NCBI GenBank assembly: GCA_944470555.2 | Contig: OX104131.1 | Coordinates: 19,026,515 to 19,090,514, forward strand | Origin: Heterobilharzia americana | Taxonomy: Eukaryota > Platyhelminthes > Trematoda > Strigeidida > Schistosomatidae | DNA: 64,000 nt | Direction of reading: 5' to 3' | Part shown: positions 1 to 10,889 of the stretch, piece after piece | Layout of the letters: each line of letters starts with the position of its first letter | Position numbering within the stretch: the stretch's first letter is position 1 | Translations under genes and position numbers: made by a program | The notes under the pieces: model-generated | What the model was told of the DNA's origin: nothing | The model's database searches: none | What the model saw: only the letters and a program-made list of their open reading frames with translations

Positions 1-950
1 GTATACAGAAGGGTAGATGAGTTGATTGGAATGATTTTCTTAAGTTCATGTGGTAATAAAGTTGAGAAAATTCCCAGATTCTCAGGTCCACATTCATCCT
101 GCGATGCCTAGAGCTATAGAAAAGGTAGGTTTCAGAAATAGATAGTGGTGTATCGATTAGATCTTCATCTCTTAATAGGATTTGGAAAACAAGTATACAT
201 AATGGCCATATTTCATGACCTGTAGGCGGTATTTGACACCGTCGGTCGAGAACTGTTGTTACATCGTCTCAATGTGGAGAGAGCATCAAACAAGTAAGTA
301 GTACCGATCAAGGCTGTTTAATTATACTTGTGTTATCGTGTAAGGGCTCAAGTAGAGTTCCTTTCTTTTTTCACCAAAAACTTTCAGTATTGCTATTCTT
401 ACCAAACCTTCTTACATATGAACTAGTGAATGTAAGGTACCTATGACTTCCCATGTATGGTTTACTTTCATGAGAGCACTTAGATGACTTGGATTATTCT
501 TTCGCAATAGATGAAGACGTAAAAGTCCAAACATAAACAAAGACCTGCCTGTTCCTTATATGCCTTTCACACCCATCAAACACTCAACGTGCTTCAGGAT
601 TGGTTTATACTGGCTCCTTACTTAAGGATAGAATGTGAGCTTTTACAATACCATGGTCTGGTCACTTACTTAGGTATTTGCATCAGCCAGAATAAGCTGG
701 TTGCTGAACAAATCTCTCCCCTGGTACAAAAAGCCCATTATTTTATCAGCCTACACCACTTATCATGCTAGCGGGATATCTAACCATATATCAATATGCA
801 GCGATGCAGTTCACTATCTTCTATTGTATGGCTGTTCGACATTAATGCTGAAAGTAGAAGACGCGGAGAAGTTACATGGTTTTATTGCAGATGCCAATAA
901 TAACATCTCTCGCACAAAGTATATGCACTACTATCTGGTTGCGGCGTAGA
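1..950 (+). pseudogene. Degraded RTE-clade (SR2-like) reverse transcriptase remnant
   Basis: Old fragment of the same RTE lineage as the element at 36618-40568. Around 200-290 one frame reads like reverse transcriptase block A (AVFDTV against AAFDSVDRE in the better copy). At 590-735 the track LLQYHGLVTYLG...LVAEQIS matches the part of the better copy ending FTYLGSRINP and continuing LVADEIS. At 800-870 LLLYGCSTLMLKVEDAEK matches LLYGCETWPLKVEDTKR. The order of blocks is correct but every frame has stops and shifts, and the fragment is cut by the window edge. It cannot make protein. Confidence 0.7.
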
Positions 951-1199
951 GTACTAGTCAAAGAAGAGAAGTCAAACGATAATGCTATGAACTTTCATCA
1001 ACCGGGGTGGTTTGAAAATGAGTTACACTTGTTAAGGTACCTCCTATCTAAATATCTGATCTTAGATGAAATAGCATTCGGACGGAAGAAAGTCCAGGGT
1101 ACTTACACTATGTCTACGAAGTCTTTGGCTGTTAATCTGCGCCTTTCGAGAGGACATCGGCAGCTTGACTAGGGTCCTTGAGATTTTGGGAACCAATGA

Positions 1200-2260
1200 T
1201 TTAAAACTACTGGTAGTATACCCTAGATTTGAACCTAATGATGTAGATATACTCGTATGCTGTCACTGGGCATAGCATCTCTCTGCACTAGTGTGCGGCC
1301 AACAGAGACGATCTGTCTCCTACGTATATATGTGAATAACAACAACTTGAATATTAGAATACCAATCGCATACCTTCAGCGTTCAGTTTTCCTTCGACAA
1401 CGTGGCCTACCACAAAAGGGACAGAATTCGTATTGTTATTTTCCTTGATGCGACATTGGTAATTTGTTTTACACTGGGTATGAAGAATGGCAGTTTAAAG
1501 TCAAAGACTCATACATTTTTCGTTTACGAAATGTATGTAGATGGTGTCCTCATAATCCACCATGATGACTGTGGTTTAATTGGTTTTGCAAGTGTTTAAC
1601 GGTTGCGGCTTCTCAGATAAACGTTTAAGGTGGAAAAGGAATCAAAGATTTCGTTCTTGGATGTAGAACAGACCAGCTGAGATGATGGGACCCCGAGGAA
1701 TCTATCTGTAGGAAACTTTAATGATCCCGTCGTGTCTCTTACCCACTCTATTCGATACATCGGCAACAGTGATCGGTTAGAAGCACAACTCATATCTCTC
1801 AAAATAGCTCTGGTTGAAGACAGATACCTGGCCTAATTTGTGGACTAAAACATAAAAACCTTAGTCGGAAAGAGGGTTCCCCAGTGATGCATTGAGTTCT
1901 GGCAACTGGATTCCATATCTGACTCCTTCCATGTGTGTTGATCAACTCAGTTGCTTCTATGAAGTCAGGCATGTAGATTGTTTGATATGTCTTTTCTCCA
2001 GACAAATTAGAGAAAATAATCCTGTAAGACTGCTAAAAAGTGAAAGTGGTGGATACATCAGAATTCCAATCACCAAGTACTTCGTCAGGACTTGTCATCG
2101 CATCATAACTGATTCATCGTTCAAAGTTATGAACGAGGTGAAAAGAAATTTACTCAAAATGGTGTGTTTCCACCTTCTATGTACTGTAAAAGCTTTTAAC
2201 ATATACATAGAGAACCTAAAATCATGTGTAGAAGAGAAATCTGTTAATACCTATAAACTT
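1200..2260 (+). pseudogene. Degraded Penelope-like element (RT palm to GIY-YIG tail)
   Basis: About 1 kb of a broken Penelope-like retroelement. At 1258-1380 a frame reads SLGIASLCTSVRPTET then NNNLNIRIPIAYLQ, the usual Penelope block containing SLFTNVPL and a following NIxIPxxYL. At 1525-1575 YEMYVDGVLI sits where the YMDD catalytic box belongs, with one acidic residue lost. At 1645-1800 come the FLDVE-like and lysine-poor thumb segments. The end, ITDSSFKVMNEVKRNL at 2105-2155, corresponds to the C-terminal GIY-YIG region, as in the copy at 8640-9960. Several frameshifts and stops make it non-functional. Confidence 0.6.
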
Positions 2261-3454
2261 TAAATCACACATATGTGATTTTTCGATGTGAATGAAAAAG
2301 TTATTACTGATAATTAACTTGATCTTTGTTATAAGGTTTAACCAAATACTGCTTGTAACTATCGAGCTGAGGGGAAGGAAACACATGGAATTGAGATTGT
2401 CTAGTTGTTACGAATGAATTTACCAAAAGGTTTCTCTACACAATTTGTAAATGTTTCCATTTATTCGCAAACTAGATTTCTTAGATTTCTTTCTGTTTTT
2501 AATAATGCATTCAACATTTAACAGATGACTGCTTGAACTCTTCAAATGTAAAAGGATCACGTTAAAATACCATTCAATTGGTGATAAACAGTAACCGTTC
2601 TACAGAAATACTGCTAAAAACTAAATTCACAATGCTTTGTGAATATCTTGAATATACTTTAAGTTTTCCAATATATCTTCATATAATCAATGATATAAAT
2701 AAACAAAAGAAGTGTCTAACCGTGGTACAATAAATTTCAACCTAGCAGACTACCAGGCTTTACTGTTATACAATTTCTGTATACTAATAATGACTAGAAT
2801 AAGAAATTAAAGGGTGGCAGTCTGTCATTTTAGCCCGGAAAGTTTGATATCACAGCAACTAACTGACTACAAACTAGTCGTATTTACTATGTGATCAGTC
2901 AAAAAAAATATTTCATTGCCCATAAAGGTTATAATAGTAATTGAAATGGTAGCTCACCTGACTTAACAGTAAAGAGAGTGGACTGAACAATAATGAAAAA
3001 TAATCCAGTAAATTTGACTAGGTTGAACATTATTCCCTTCATGTGTTGATATATTGATTTTCTATGTCAGTACAAAGTGAACTTCTCTACTTTTCTACAA
3101 AAAAGGATCATAGAAAAGATAAATAGGTTCGCATTTCAAAAGCAAGCATAATGTGTAAGTATTCTTTTTTCACACTCTAAAGAGAAGATATAACATCTCA
3201 ATTTTCTGACTATGAACAATAATTAATTGCTCATCACTTCTTCATGAGCAATTAAAGTTATTCTGTATTTCCCTAAAGGATCAATTAGGCTAACAAAGTC
3301 CGGGTTCATTCTATCAAACATATCTAAAAGTTGAAGGGTATACGATCTTTTATAAGTGATGAAGACTAGTTTGATTTCAGTTAGAAGATTTTTGGGTATT
3401 TATTGAGTTCATAGTGTTATTCATAACAAGCTGACATGAGTTAGGAAGCAACTA
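2261..3454. other. AT-rich stretch without a gene
   Basis: No open frame with protein character, no recognisable repeat end and no RNA gene was seen. Base composition is AT-rich, with short A and T runs typical of intergenic DNA in this window. Confidence 0.5.
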
Positions 3455-3705
3455 AGAACCAAGGAGCACTGTAAAACTCTTTTATCCTAGTACAGGACTC
3501 CTCAGCAGTGTACACCTATAACCGTGCCGGGTACTAGACTCAATATCATCGAGTTTGGTGGTCAACACGTTACCACTAACCGGATGGGTTAGAATTCACT
3601 TTCCGTCAGTTCGCAGCGCACGTCAGCCATCATCCAATGCCATCGGTGAGTATTCTGTTGAGGAGTCCTATACTAGGAAGAAATACCCCTCAAATGCTCC
3701 CAAGT
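3455..3705 (-). mobile_element. S2-type tRNA-headed SINE, head inverted relative to a second hammerhead-like half
   Basis: On the minus strand 3592-3515 is tRNA-like (GGTTAGTGGTAACGTG as box-A region), followed at 3512-3460 by a hammerhead-like module: CTGAGGA core, GTCC / AGGA stem II. The G of the downstream GAAA core is lost. On the plus strand at 3653-3702 the module occurs a second time (TTGAGGA, GTCC, AGGA, GAAA). The two halves point away from a shared centre. This is the arrangement expected from a 5' inversion during target-primed reverse transcription. Similar non-inverted copies lie at 4515-4740 and 11508-11700. Confidence 0.6.
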
Positions 3706-4514
3706 GTTCATTTGTTCTTCAAGTGACGTCAGTTCAAGATAGATACTAACTTGAAAAGTAATATTATTGTGCTAAGTGCAATTTTATTTTAATGTATTTC
3801 TGTTTGTAAATGAAAAAAGGTTGAGTGTTAGTTTTTACACAGAAAGAATCCATTACACAAATATGGGTTCTAAGATTAGTTATGTTGGTTAATGAAACAA
3901 GCGACCAAGTTGTTAACAGTATGGTTCGCCCGAAATTTTCTAAAGAAGGAGAAAATTAAATTGCAGAGATCGAATGGAAAGAGTCAGGTGTCAGAATCGA
4001 GGAGTGTTGATAAATAAAAGAGTAAAGTTATCCTATAGATGTTTGGGAAATCTTACCAATACATCACATTCCGATAATTCATACCTTCAACATTCATTGA
4101 GCTTCTCATGGAAAAGTGGTAAAGCAAAAGTGTAATTCAGCTAAACGGATTCTATTTTCTACGCAACTGTTGAAATATGAGATTAGTGAAAACAAACACC
4201 ATTAATTCACCGTCATTCCTTTGACTACTATTCACGCAGAATTTTATTTGTACCTAACAAACCAACTGTCCAACTCATATCAGTGAATGTAAAAAATTTC
4301 CAGTCATTAGGTGTAGTGATGAAACAAGTGTGCACCGTCTACAACAATTACCTACCCCCATTTCTTCATAAAGTCTCAAAGATGAAAAATAAAAATGAAT
4401 ATCAGATTCCAATGAGAAGTCGTGACAGGTGGGAGCAAAGCCTGATGGTCGTGAGGATAGTTACTCAACGATGGACATTGGATGGCGGTTGCGCTATAAC
4501 ATGAGCCAACAGAA
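3706..4514. other. Unassigned AT-rich stretch
   Basis: Nothing recognisable. The 73-codon frame at 4283-4504 has no family resemblance and is probably chance. Confidence 0.45.
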
Positions 4515-4740
4515 GTTGGAAATGTGGACCAGTGGATTCTAACTCAATGGTTCTGTGGTAACATGCTTGCCAAGGAACCTGAAGGTCGCGGGTTCGATCC
4601 CTGGCGGGGTTGTGCATGTGCACTGTTGAATCCGACGCTAGGACGAAAAAGCTGTCCATTGCTCCAAGGTTCCCTTTGTTACTCCAGTTGATGTCAGACT
4701 ACGATGAATAACAACTTGGAATATCAGATCTACCACTCAC
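4515..4740 (+). mobile_element. S2-type tRNA-headed SINE copy
   Basis: A pol III-type head is visible: a box-A-like CAATGGTTCTGTGGTAACATG and a near-perfect box B GGTTCGATCCC at 4591-4601. About 20 bases later a hammerhead-like module follows at 4615-4668: stem I strand GCACTG, then TTGAATC in place of the CTGANGA core, then GGACGAAA, then cleavage triplet GTC with the second stem I strand CATTGC. The box B is well kept, but the ribozyme core is mutated. The downstream tail resembles the copy at 11508-11700. Confidence 0.65.
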
Positions 4741-4744
4741 CCTT

Positions 4745-5055
4745 TCTGGTTGGTTACCTGTATGTGCTGTTGTCTCAAAATATATCCACCTTTTAACATT
4801 ATGCAGTGAGAAATATGCAGACAAACACTGAGGGACAGAGTTAATGCTTAGGCTCACTTAGACCTATTTAGTCCCTCAAGTAATAGATAAAAAAGCTTAT
4901 TAGTAGGACAAAAAATCTGCAATAAGAAATTAGATACATCATTAATAACTTGCATCTCAATAATTACCAATATAAAAATACAAATAAATACGTAAGAAAT
5001 CGAAAAAAAGTATGATCAGTATTATCAGTAATATTTTTATTACCAGTAATAATAA
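4745..5055. other. AT-rich stretch, no gene seen
   Basis: Short A-rich DNA leading into the GIY-YIG remnant. No support for a gene. Confidence 0.4.
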
Positions 5056-5059
5056 TGGT

Positions 5060-5470
5060 GGTAAAAGTAGTGGCATGGCTGAGGAGGAATTCAAAGCCTC
5101 CATTGAGTTAGCTTACACAGGAGGTGCTTCAGAAGGTATACGAAGAATTTTCGATATGGGTGAGATTGAAGTAACATTTAAACCACCAAAATCGCTTAGT
5201 AAAATAGAGGACTTTTTATGTTAAGAGATACCTTTGATTCAATTGGGCAAAATGACTTATTTTACCGAGTCCCTTGTAATGATTATGAGGTTAAATACAT
5301 AAGTCAAAGTAGTCGACTGGAGATGATTCTTCTGTAGCTGAAGCTCATTGGTCTAGATGGGTGACTGCCAAACTTCGATAAGTCAGGTAGTCTCATAAAC
5401 GCTTGCACAAAATAGGTTGCTTATCGTTTAGTGAATAGAACTTTACACGATGCTTTAAACAGGTTATGCC
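5060..5470 (+). pseudogene. Remnant of a Penelope-like GIY-YIG nuclease tail, a lineage different from the other copies
   Basis: The open frame 5012-5224 ends IEVTFKPPKSLSKIEDFLC. After a single stop the same protein style resumes in a neighbouring frame at about 5227-5320: DLFYRVPCNDYEVKYISQSSR. In Penelope-type and related GIY-YIG tails this block reads as a proline-rich linker, then VxYxIPC.xC...YIGQT.R. The second cysteine and the G of YIG are changed here (CNDY, YIS). Following frames keep scattered similarity to about 5470. It differs from the copies at 1.2, 8.6 and 33.5 kb, so it is probably another lineage. Confidence 0.5.
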
Positions 5471-5864
5471 AGTTTATCTTTTTCTATCGGTATAATATGT
5501 TTGCTTTTTGGAATTGGTCAACGATAACAGCTGATAGTGTTAATTATAGGTTTCCAGATGATCGACTTGTTACATAGTACTACTTTAAAATTATTAATAA
5601 TTTAAGGGAAAAATTATTTTGTGTACTAAACATCCCGTTTCTTGAGGCAAACTGTAAGACCAATCGTCTGCATCAACGTTTTCCTTGTGTAGTAAATATT
5701 ACTTACTGAAGTGAATCAGCCACAATAACAAGATTTTATAAAAATAGGATATCAGTTTCAACTGATGAACGGCTTAATACATTGATTACTTACTCAAGGA
5801 TGACTAATTTCAGGTTTTCTAGCCTTAAATGTTGATCGAATTTCAACGATTATTTTGCATTGCC
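5471..5864. other. Unassigned stretch
   Basis: May be the eroded 3' part of the GIY-YIG remnant. No motif can be named. Confidence 0.35.
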
Positions 5865-6075
5865 GCCACCAGACGAGGCGGCTCAGTACCGCGATACACT
5901 TTCGTAGATGTTAGTTGGATGGAGGCAATAGGCAGGTTGCCGTGAACTGAGATTATGAGGCTATTTGCACTCGTCAACAGGGCATATCTGCAACCTCTAC
6001 AGAACTGATGTCCCCTCTAAGATTTGAACCTATATCACTCAGTGCTGCAGCGAGAGACATTATCACGCAGCTATT
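5865..6075 (-). mobile_element. Possible tRNA-derived SINE remnant
   Basis: On the minus strand near 6062-6012 the stretch reads like a tRNA 3' half with a box-B-like GGTTCAAATCT. The region is distinctly richer in G and C than its surroundings, including a small CCGCC / GGCGG inverted pair near 5870-5885. No matching second copy was found in the window, so the family is uncertain. Confidence 0.35.
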
Positions 6076-6079
6076 CGAG

Positions 6080-6715
6080 GAGTGACTTACCTCCTGTATG
6101 ACTGGATTATCTATATCGATTAGTCACTGGAGGGCAAGCAACTTCATGTTAAGTAGTCCTAAGAGCTGGTCGAATTCTATCCATCATTTTGTAATATTTT
6201 CTGAATGCTCAGCATCATGATGCACTTTGGTTTCAAGTTGTTACAGCCGATTGGCAAAGAGCCTGCACGATAACTGTACACCATTCTCCCAGTTCCGATG
6301 TTCGACTTTTAATGTTTTATCACAAAGCTAGCTGTTTTTATCAAGCAATACTTGCTTCATAAGTAAGCTGAAGGGTAAACAATAAAGGTTGAGTAGTCAT
6401 AACCTTCATCCTCAGTTGCAAATCTTCTTTAGTGCGGTATAAAGATAGTTCAGAATGAGAGTGAGTAGGAGCAAAATATCCTGTAAGATAACAGAGTATG
6501 AATAGTGAAGTTCTCATCTGAGTGTTATTTTAACTCTTTTATAAACTTTTTATGGGTATTCTGTCAGCATTTTATCATTCATATGAAGTATATTTTCAAT
6601 AAACGAATCATCGAGAATTATCAGCATAAAATATTTTCGCCCCGGTTTCACAGTACTTCTGAAAAACTAAATAACGGCCGATAGTTAAACAGCATAATTA
6701 GGTGAATGATGGTTA
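6080..6715. other. No gene seen
   Basis: No coding character, repeat end or RNA gene recognised. It ends in a TTA triplet run that belongs to the next element. Confidence 0.4.
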
Positions 6716-7690
6716 TTATTATTATTTTCCCCCTTGGGTTCTCAGTGGAACATAGGGCTTCAGTAGCACGCCTCCATTACACTCTCCTCTCTGCAATCTT
6801 TACAACCTAGCATTACAACTACCCACAAACTTTCATTTCTTCCTCACATGATCTCCTCCATGTCACCCTCACCTGGGACGCCAAACTCGTCGTTCCTCAA
6901 TTCGATTCACTCGAGGACCTGGCCTGGCATGTGATGTCTCCAGTCGGCCTTCTCACTGTATGCACAATCCATCTTCCCTTTCTTCTGAATATTTGTTGGG
7001 TGATAGGTTGTTGGTTGGTTCGTTGCCAGAGTTCCTTGTTGCTTATTCTTATTATTTCGGCCATCTGAGCTTCAGTATGGAGCCAGGGTAGGCAGCAGCT
7101 GTTGATGACTTATGTCTGTAGTTTGTTGTAAGTACTTTTTGTAACGCACCAAGTTTCTGAACCATCACATAGAAGCACTGACTTCAGACTAGTGTTGAAA
7201 ATCCGGATCTTGTTCCTTGTGCTGAGTACAGTGGATCTCCACACTGATTTCAAATTAATGAAAGCCTGTCTTGCTGTCTTTCCGATCCTCGTTTTGACAT
7301 CCTCGTCTGTGCTGGCTGTAATTGAAACGGTGCTGCCCAGTCGAGTAGGTGAAAGAAACTACTTCCTTTAGGTTTCTCGCATTATTGGTTATTGGTGCTT
7401 GTTGTTGGTTGGGTATCTTTATCACCTCTGTCTTCTCTATATTCACTTGAAGTCCTATTTTCGCTGCCTCACCTCTTCTGATAACTTGTTAGTTTTCGCC
7501 TGTAGATCTTCGAGTTTGTGTGACATTAGACATAAATCATCATCGGCAAAATCCGAATCTTCTAGGCTTTTTTCATCGGTCCAGCCAGCGTATGTCCTTC
7601 TTCTCGCTCCTCACAGTTTGCTGCATGATCCAGTCCACCACAGTCAGGAAGATCATTGGTGATAGTAGGCAGCCTTGAATTATGGTTTAA
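6716..7690 (-). mobile_element. RTE lineage B, 5'-truncated copy
   Basis: The 3' end is on the left, marked by a TTA triplet run and the family's terminal block (CTTGGGTTCTCAGTGGAACA). Reading leftward from 7660 the minus strand gives reverse transcriptase pieces: the QQTVRSEK region, EDSDFADDDLCLMSHKLEDLQAK (the FADD catalytic box), then IEKTEVIKIPNQQQAPI and NLKEVVSFTY. Frames are broken by indels. The copy stops near 7690 where similarity to the longer copy at 16181-19355 ends. Confidence 0.8.
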
Positions 7691-7694
7691 GTTG

Positions 7695-8279
7695 GTGCGA
7701 AATTCCAGGTAACAGGAATAGCCTTTAGGTAGGTAACTGAGATCTCTAACCACTGGCCAGATCTCACCTTCACAATAATTATCGAAGAACTGTCTATCAT
7801 ACGAAGACTATCCAAAATAGTTTAGTTGACAATCGGTCAGTAATTCTGTGTCATTAAGTCAGTTTGATTTGAACCTTGGTTAAAAGATTTGTCTAGTGAT
7901 CTAGAAGGGGTGATAATATGATGAGAGGAAAGCATTTTTTTTTATCTCCAAGGCATTTAGTCAGACAATTTAATGAATGTAGAGAAATTGAAATTTAATC
8001 TTAGCTTGGTTTCATGTCTCAGTGGAGAGCTACCAGTGTCAGTACTCTAAAGACAACTCATTTGAAATTCTACAACCAGTCAGACGTTTGTTTCAACTTC
8101 AAACATCAATTCAAATCATCTTTTAAATCATGATACACTGAATTAAACTTAGTTGATGCAGTATTCAGCGAGAGTACTTTACCTAGTTTGCAAGAGTTGT
8201 TTGAAGATAACTTACTTTACTTTTAATAACTGCACTGTATTTCAGAAAAAGTCTGTTTAATATTGATAGATCATTTACT
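7695..8279. other. No gene seen
   Basis: AT-rich spacer between the RTE fragment and the Penelope-like element. Nothing recognised. Confidence 0.4.
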
Positions 8280-8371
8280 TCAGCGAAGAGTCTCTTTTCA
8301 ATGGTTTCATTTTCAAAGCTGTACAATCGAAAATTAATACATTTTTCTAGTGTAAGAATTCGATAGTTAAA
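8280..8371 (-). repeat. Inverted partial pseudo-LTR of the Penelope-like element
   Basis: Its reverse complement aligns over its whole length with 8527-8622, sharing CTAGAAAAATGTAT, CGATTGTACAGCTTT and AAGAGACTCTTC-type blocks. Confidence 0.8.
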
Positions 8372-8526
8372 AATGGTTTGCCAATCATTGTAATTATGTC
8401 ATCATATCATGAAACCTCTTGTCCAAACTTATTTTGATTGATATTCATCATTCATGAGTTTTGGATTTTGACTTTAATAACAGCTCATTTATTGACACTA
8501 CTTGTGTGACCATGTCTGACAAACTG

Positions 8527-8622
8527 TTTTTAACTATCAAATTCTCATACTAGAAAAATGTATCGATTTGCGATTGTACAGCTTTAAAAATGAAATTGTC
8601 AAAAAGAGACTTTTCACTGAAA
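8527..8622 (+). repeat. Left direct pseudo-LTR of the Penelope-like element
   Basis: Direct repeat of 10091-10188. Both copies carry the ACTATCAAATTCTCATACTA block and the TATCGATTTG block in the same order and spacing. Confidence 0.8.
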
Positions 8623-8639
8623 AGAAATTCATAAGGTAA

Positions 8640-9960
8640 GTATACCCCCCTCGTCCTACTTTAGACATATTCTAATCTCCTTACCATTCAATCGTGAAAT
8701 GGCTAGCTGAAATCCTAGAGCCTATACGAAGACGAATCGCCATCCACTGTCCCCGTGATACTTTTGAATTTGTTGACTGCGTAAGAGACGAAGACGTATC
8801 TAGTAAATATATGATATCACTTAATGTTGAGTCACTTTTCACCAAAGATCAACTTACTAAAAGTATCTCATTCTTAAGCAGGTGCATAGAAGATAACGAC
8901 ATAAATCTTAGGATGCCAACCCCCTGCCTTAAGAAATTGTTACTAAGATGCAAATTGAGCGTTCAGTTCAAATTTAAAAACTTGACTTATAGACAGAAAG
9001 ATGGAATCGCCATGGGATCTCGACTAGATCCACTACTAGTAGACTGTTTAATAGCCAGTCTGAAGAAAGGACCCTTGAAATCAATGACTGAGAGTTTTCA
9101 ACTGTACAAAAGGTACATGGACGTAACTTTTATTATCTTTGATCATCAATCTGATTCAAGTCGTGTTCTACAGATATTTAACAACTGCCATTCAGCAACT
9201 ACACTTGACTTTTGAGGTCAAAGATAGACTGAAAACTAACTTTTTTGATGTAGAGCTGAACAAGAACAGCTGGTGGAATGATAAGCAGATCAATTTACGG
9301 AAAACCGATATGCAATGGTCAACCGACAGACTTCAATAGATGGGTTCCAATGAGTCGTAAGCGAAATGTGATCATATCTCTTGCCACTTGCATTAGATTA
9401 ATCTGTGGTCCCAACATTTTAGAAGAGAAAATTTCCGTTCTAAAAAATATTCTGATTGAAAAAGGATTCCTATCACGCTTCATAGACAAAAACATCAAGT
9501 CTAAGCCTCACAAAGAGATCCTAACCACCGTGACAAAAGAGACACAATATGAATCTAAACTTCAAAGATGATTCTGCTGCTGAGATTCTACAAAGAAGGA
9601 TATCAAGCACTCTGATGAGAACGCTCTTTGCAGCAACGCTGAGACTAGTATTCTCTTGTCATCCAACGATTTTTAGCAACTCAAAGGAGAAAATTTCGCA
9701 TTTGACCAATTTTGTGTGCATATATCAATTCATCTGCTCTAGTGAAGCCAGGTATATAGTTTGTTTATGGGACTATAATCCAAAAGGGTTCAAGAGGTGG
9801 TTACAAAGAGGTAACAATAGAGCCATAGGGAGCACTATAATTGAGCCCATAGTGAACACGAATCATCCTATCTCAAGAACTTCCTCCTTCACAGTCATTT
9901 ATAAAGTGAAAAGAAATCTTCCCTTATTCTCAGCTTCGGCGGAGCTGTTGCTATCCATAT
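8640..9960 (+). pseudogene. Penelope-like reverse transcriptase / GIY-YIG ORF, broken
   Basis: The frame starting 8694 reads KWLAEILEPIRRRIAIHC, then MISLNVESLFTKDQLTKSI (Penelope RT block with the catalytic-side S-L-F-T), then YRQKDGIAMGSRLDPLL (block B), then YKRYMDVTFIIF, where YMDD has become YMDV. A shift near 9200 moves to the frame with FFDVELNKN and KTDMQWSTD. Another shift gives NILIEKGFLSRFIDKNI, and a final frame (9549-9962) carries degenerate GIY-YIG tail residues ending ISRTSSFTVIYKVKRNLP. At least three shifts and the lost catalytic aspartate mean it is dead. Confidence 0.75.
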
Positions 9961-10090
9961 GACGAAACATGAACTGTGTACACAAAAAAAAGATTGTTCA
10001 ACCTCTTCTCCTTTCATTATCTTAGTTTTCAGTCTTTAAAATCTTCTCTACTCATCCTTTTGTTTTCATTTTTCTGTTTTGACACTGTTC

Positions 10091-10188
10091 ATTTTTTAAC
10101 TATCAAATTCTCATACTAGAAAAATCTATCGATTTGTGATTGAATAGCTTTGAAAATGATATCGTTGAAAAGATACTCTTCACTGAAA
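10091..10188 (+). repeat. Right direct pseudo-LTR of the Penelope-like element
   Basis: Direct repeat partner of 8527-8622. It closes the element on the right. Confidence 0.8.
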
Positions 10189-10601
10189 TATACTTTTTGT
10201 TCTTTCATATCATGATGGATATATATTTCATACAAATCATTTATTGTCCAATTAAGTTTAAAACTTGTAATAAACTTACATTTAAAAATTGTACATAAAT
10301 ACTTTTCAATATCTTATTGAGATGTAGCTATGAAATATTATAGAATTCAAAGTATTTTGTAAAAGAGAATGTAATTTTCATTTCTGATAGGTTTTACAAT
10401 TAGAAGACAAGATTCATAAATTGTATGTATAACGTGAACCATTGTAAAACTAGAGATGTAACTTGAAATTATAATATTCTTAATATAACATTTACTAACA
10501 ACTCATTTACCGATTGGTTTATTACTTTTTATGTGGCATGTGTTGAGATTAATCTGAGTGGTTATTTTAGAAAACTTATTGAAGTGATCAGTTATATGAG
10601 T
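10189..10601. other. AT-rich spacer
   Basis: No gene or repeat recognised. Confidence 0.4.
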
Positions 10602-10876
10602 AACCTCGCCTGGTTATTGAGAAGACCACCTGGGGACATCACGCGACAGGCCAGGCACTCCAGTGGAACCCAGATGGAAAGCGACTAGTTGGGCATCCGA
10701 GATGAGGGTGATATGGAGGAGATTGTGCGAGGCGGAAATGAGAGCTTCTGGGCTGTCGTGGAGCCAGGTTGAAAAGATTTCAGAGAAGAGAGTGGAATGG
10801 AGGCGTGCTACTGAAGCCCTATGTTCCATTAGGAACCCAAGGGACAAATAAATAATAATAATAAATAATAAACTTG
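10602..10876 (+). mobile_element. Miniature, internally deleted RTE-B element with its own target duplication
   Basis: The first 14-16 bases (AACCTCGCCTGGTTA) are the exact 5' terminus of RTE lineage B, as seen at 63127 and at the right end of 16181-19355. They are fused directly to the last ~240 bases of the same family, TGAGAAGACC to AACCCAAGGGACAAATAA plus TAA repeats. The short insert is flanked by TATGAGTAA at 10595-10603 and 10877-10885. Both ends and a duplication suggest it moved as a short RNA, much as a SINE does, instead of decaying in place. Confidence 0.8.
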
Positions 10877-10889
10877 TATGAGTAATAAA

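Larger units (their letters stand above)
8280..10188 (+). mobile_element. Penelope-like element with direct and inverted terminal repeats
   Basis: A block of about 95 bp occurs three times. It is direct at 8527-8622 and 10091-10188, both containing TTTTAACTATCAAATTCTCA and ending TCACTGAAA. It is inverted at 8280-8371. The two direct copies flank the coding remnant at 8640-9960. Direct flanking repeats plus a partial inverted one are the hallmark 'pseudo-LTR' layout of Penelope-like elements. The repeats have diverged by several substitutions, so the insertion is not recent. Confidence 0.75.

Noticed and set aside
4543..4610. tRNA-like sequence with near-perfect box B
   Set aside because: It belongs to a SINE (S2) with a hammerhead-like module downstream; the acceptor arm does not pair convincingly.
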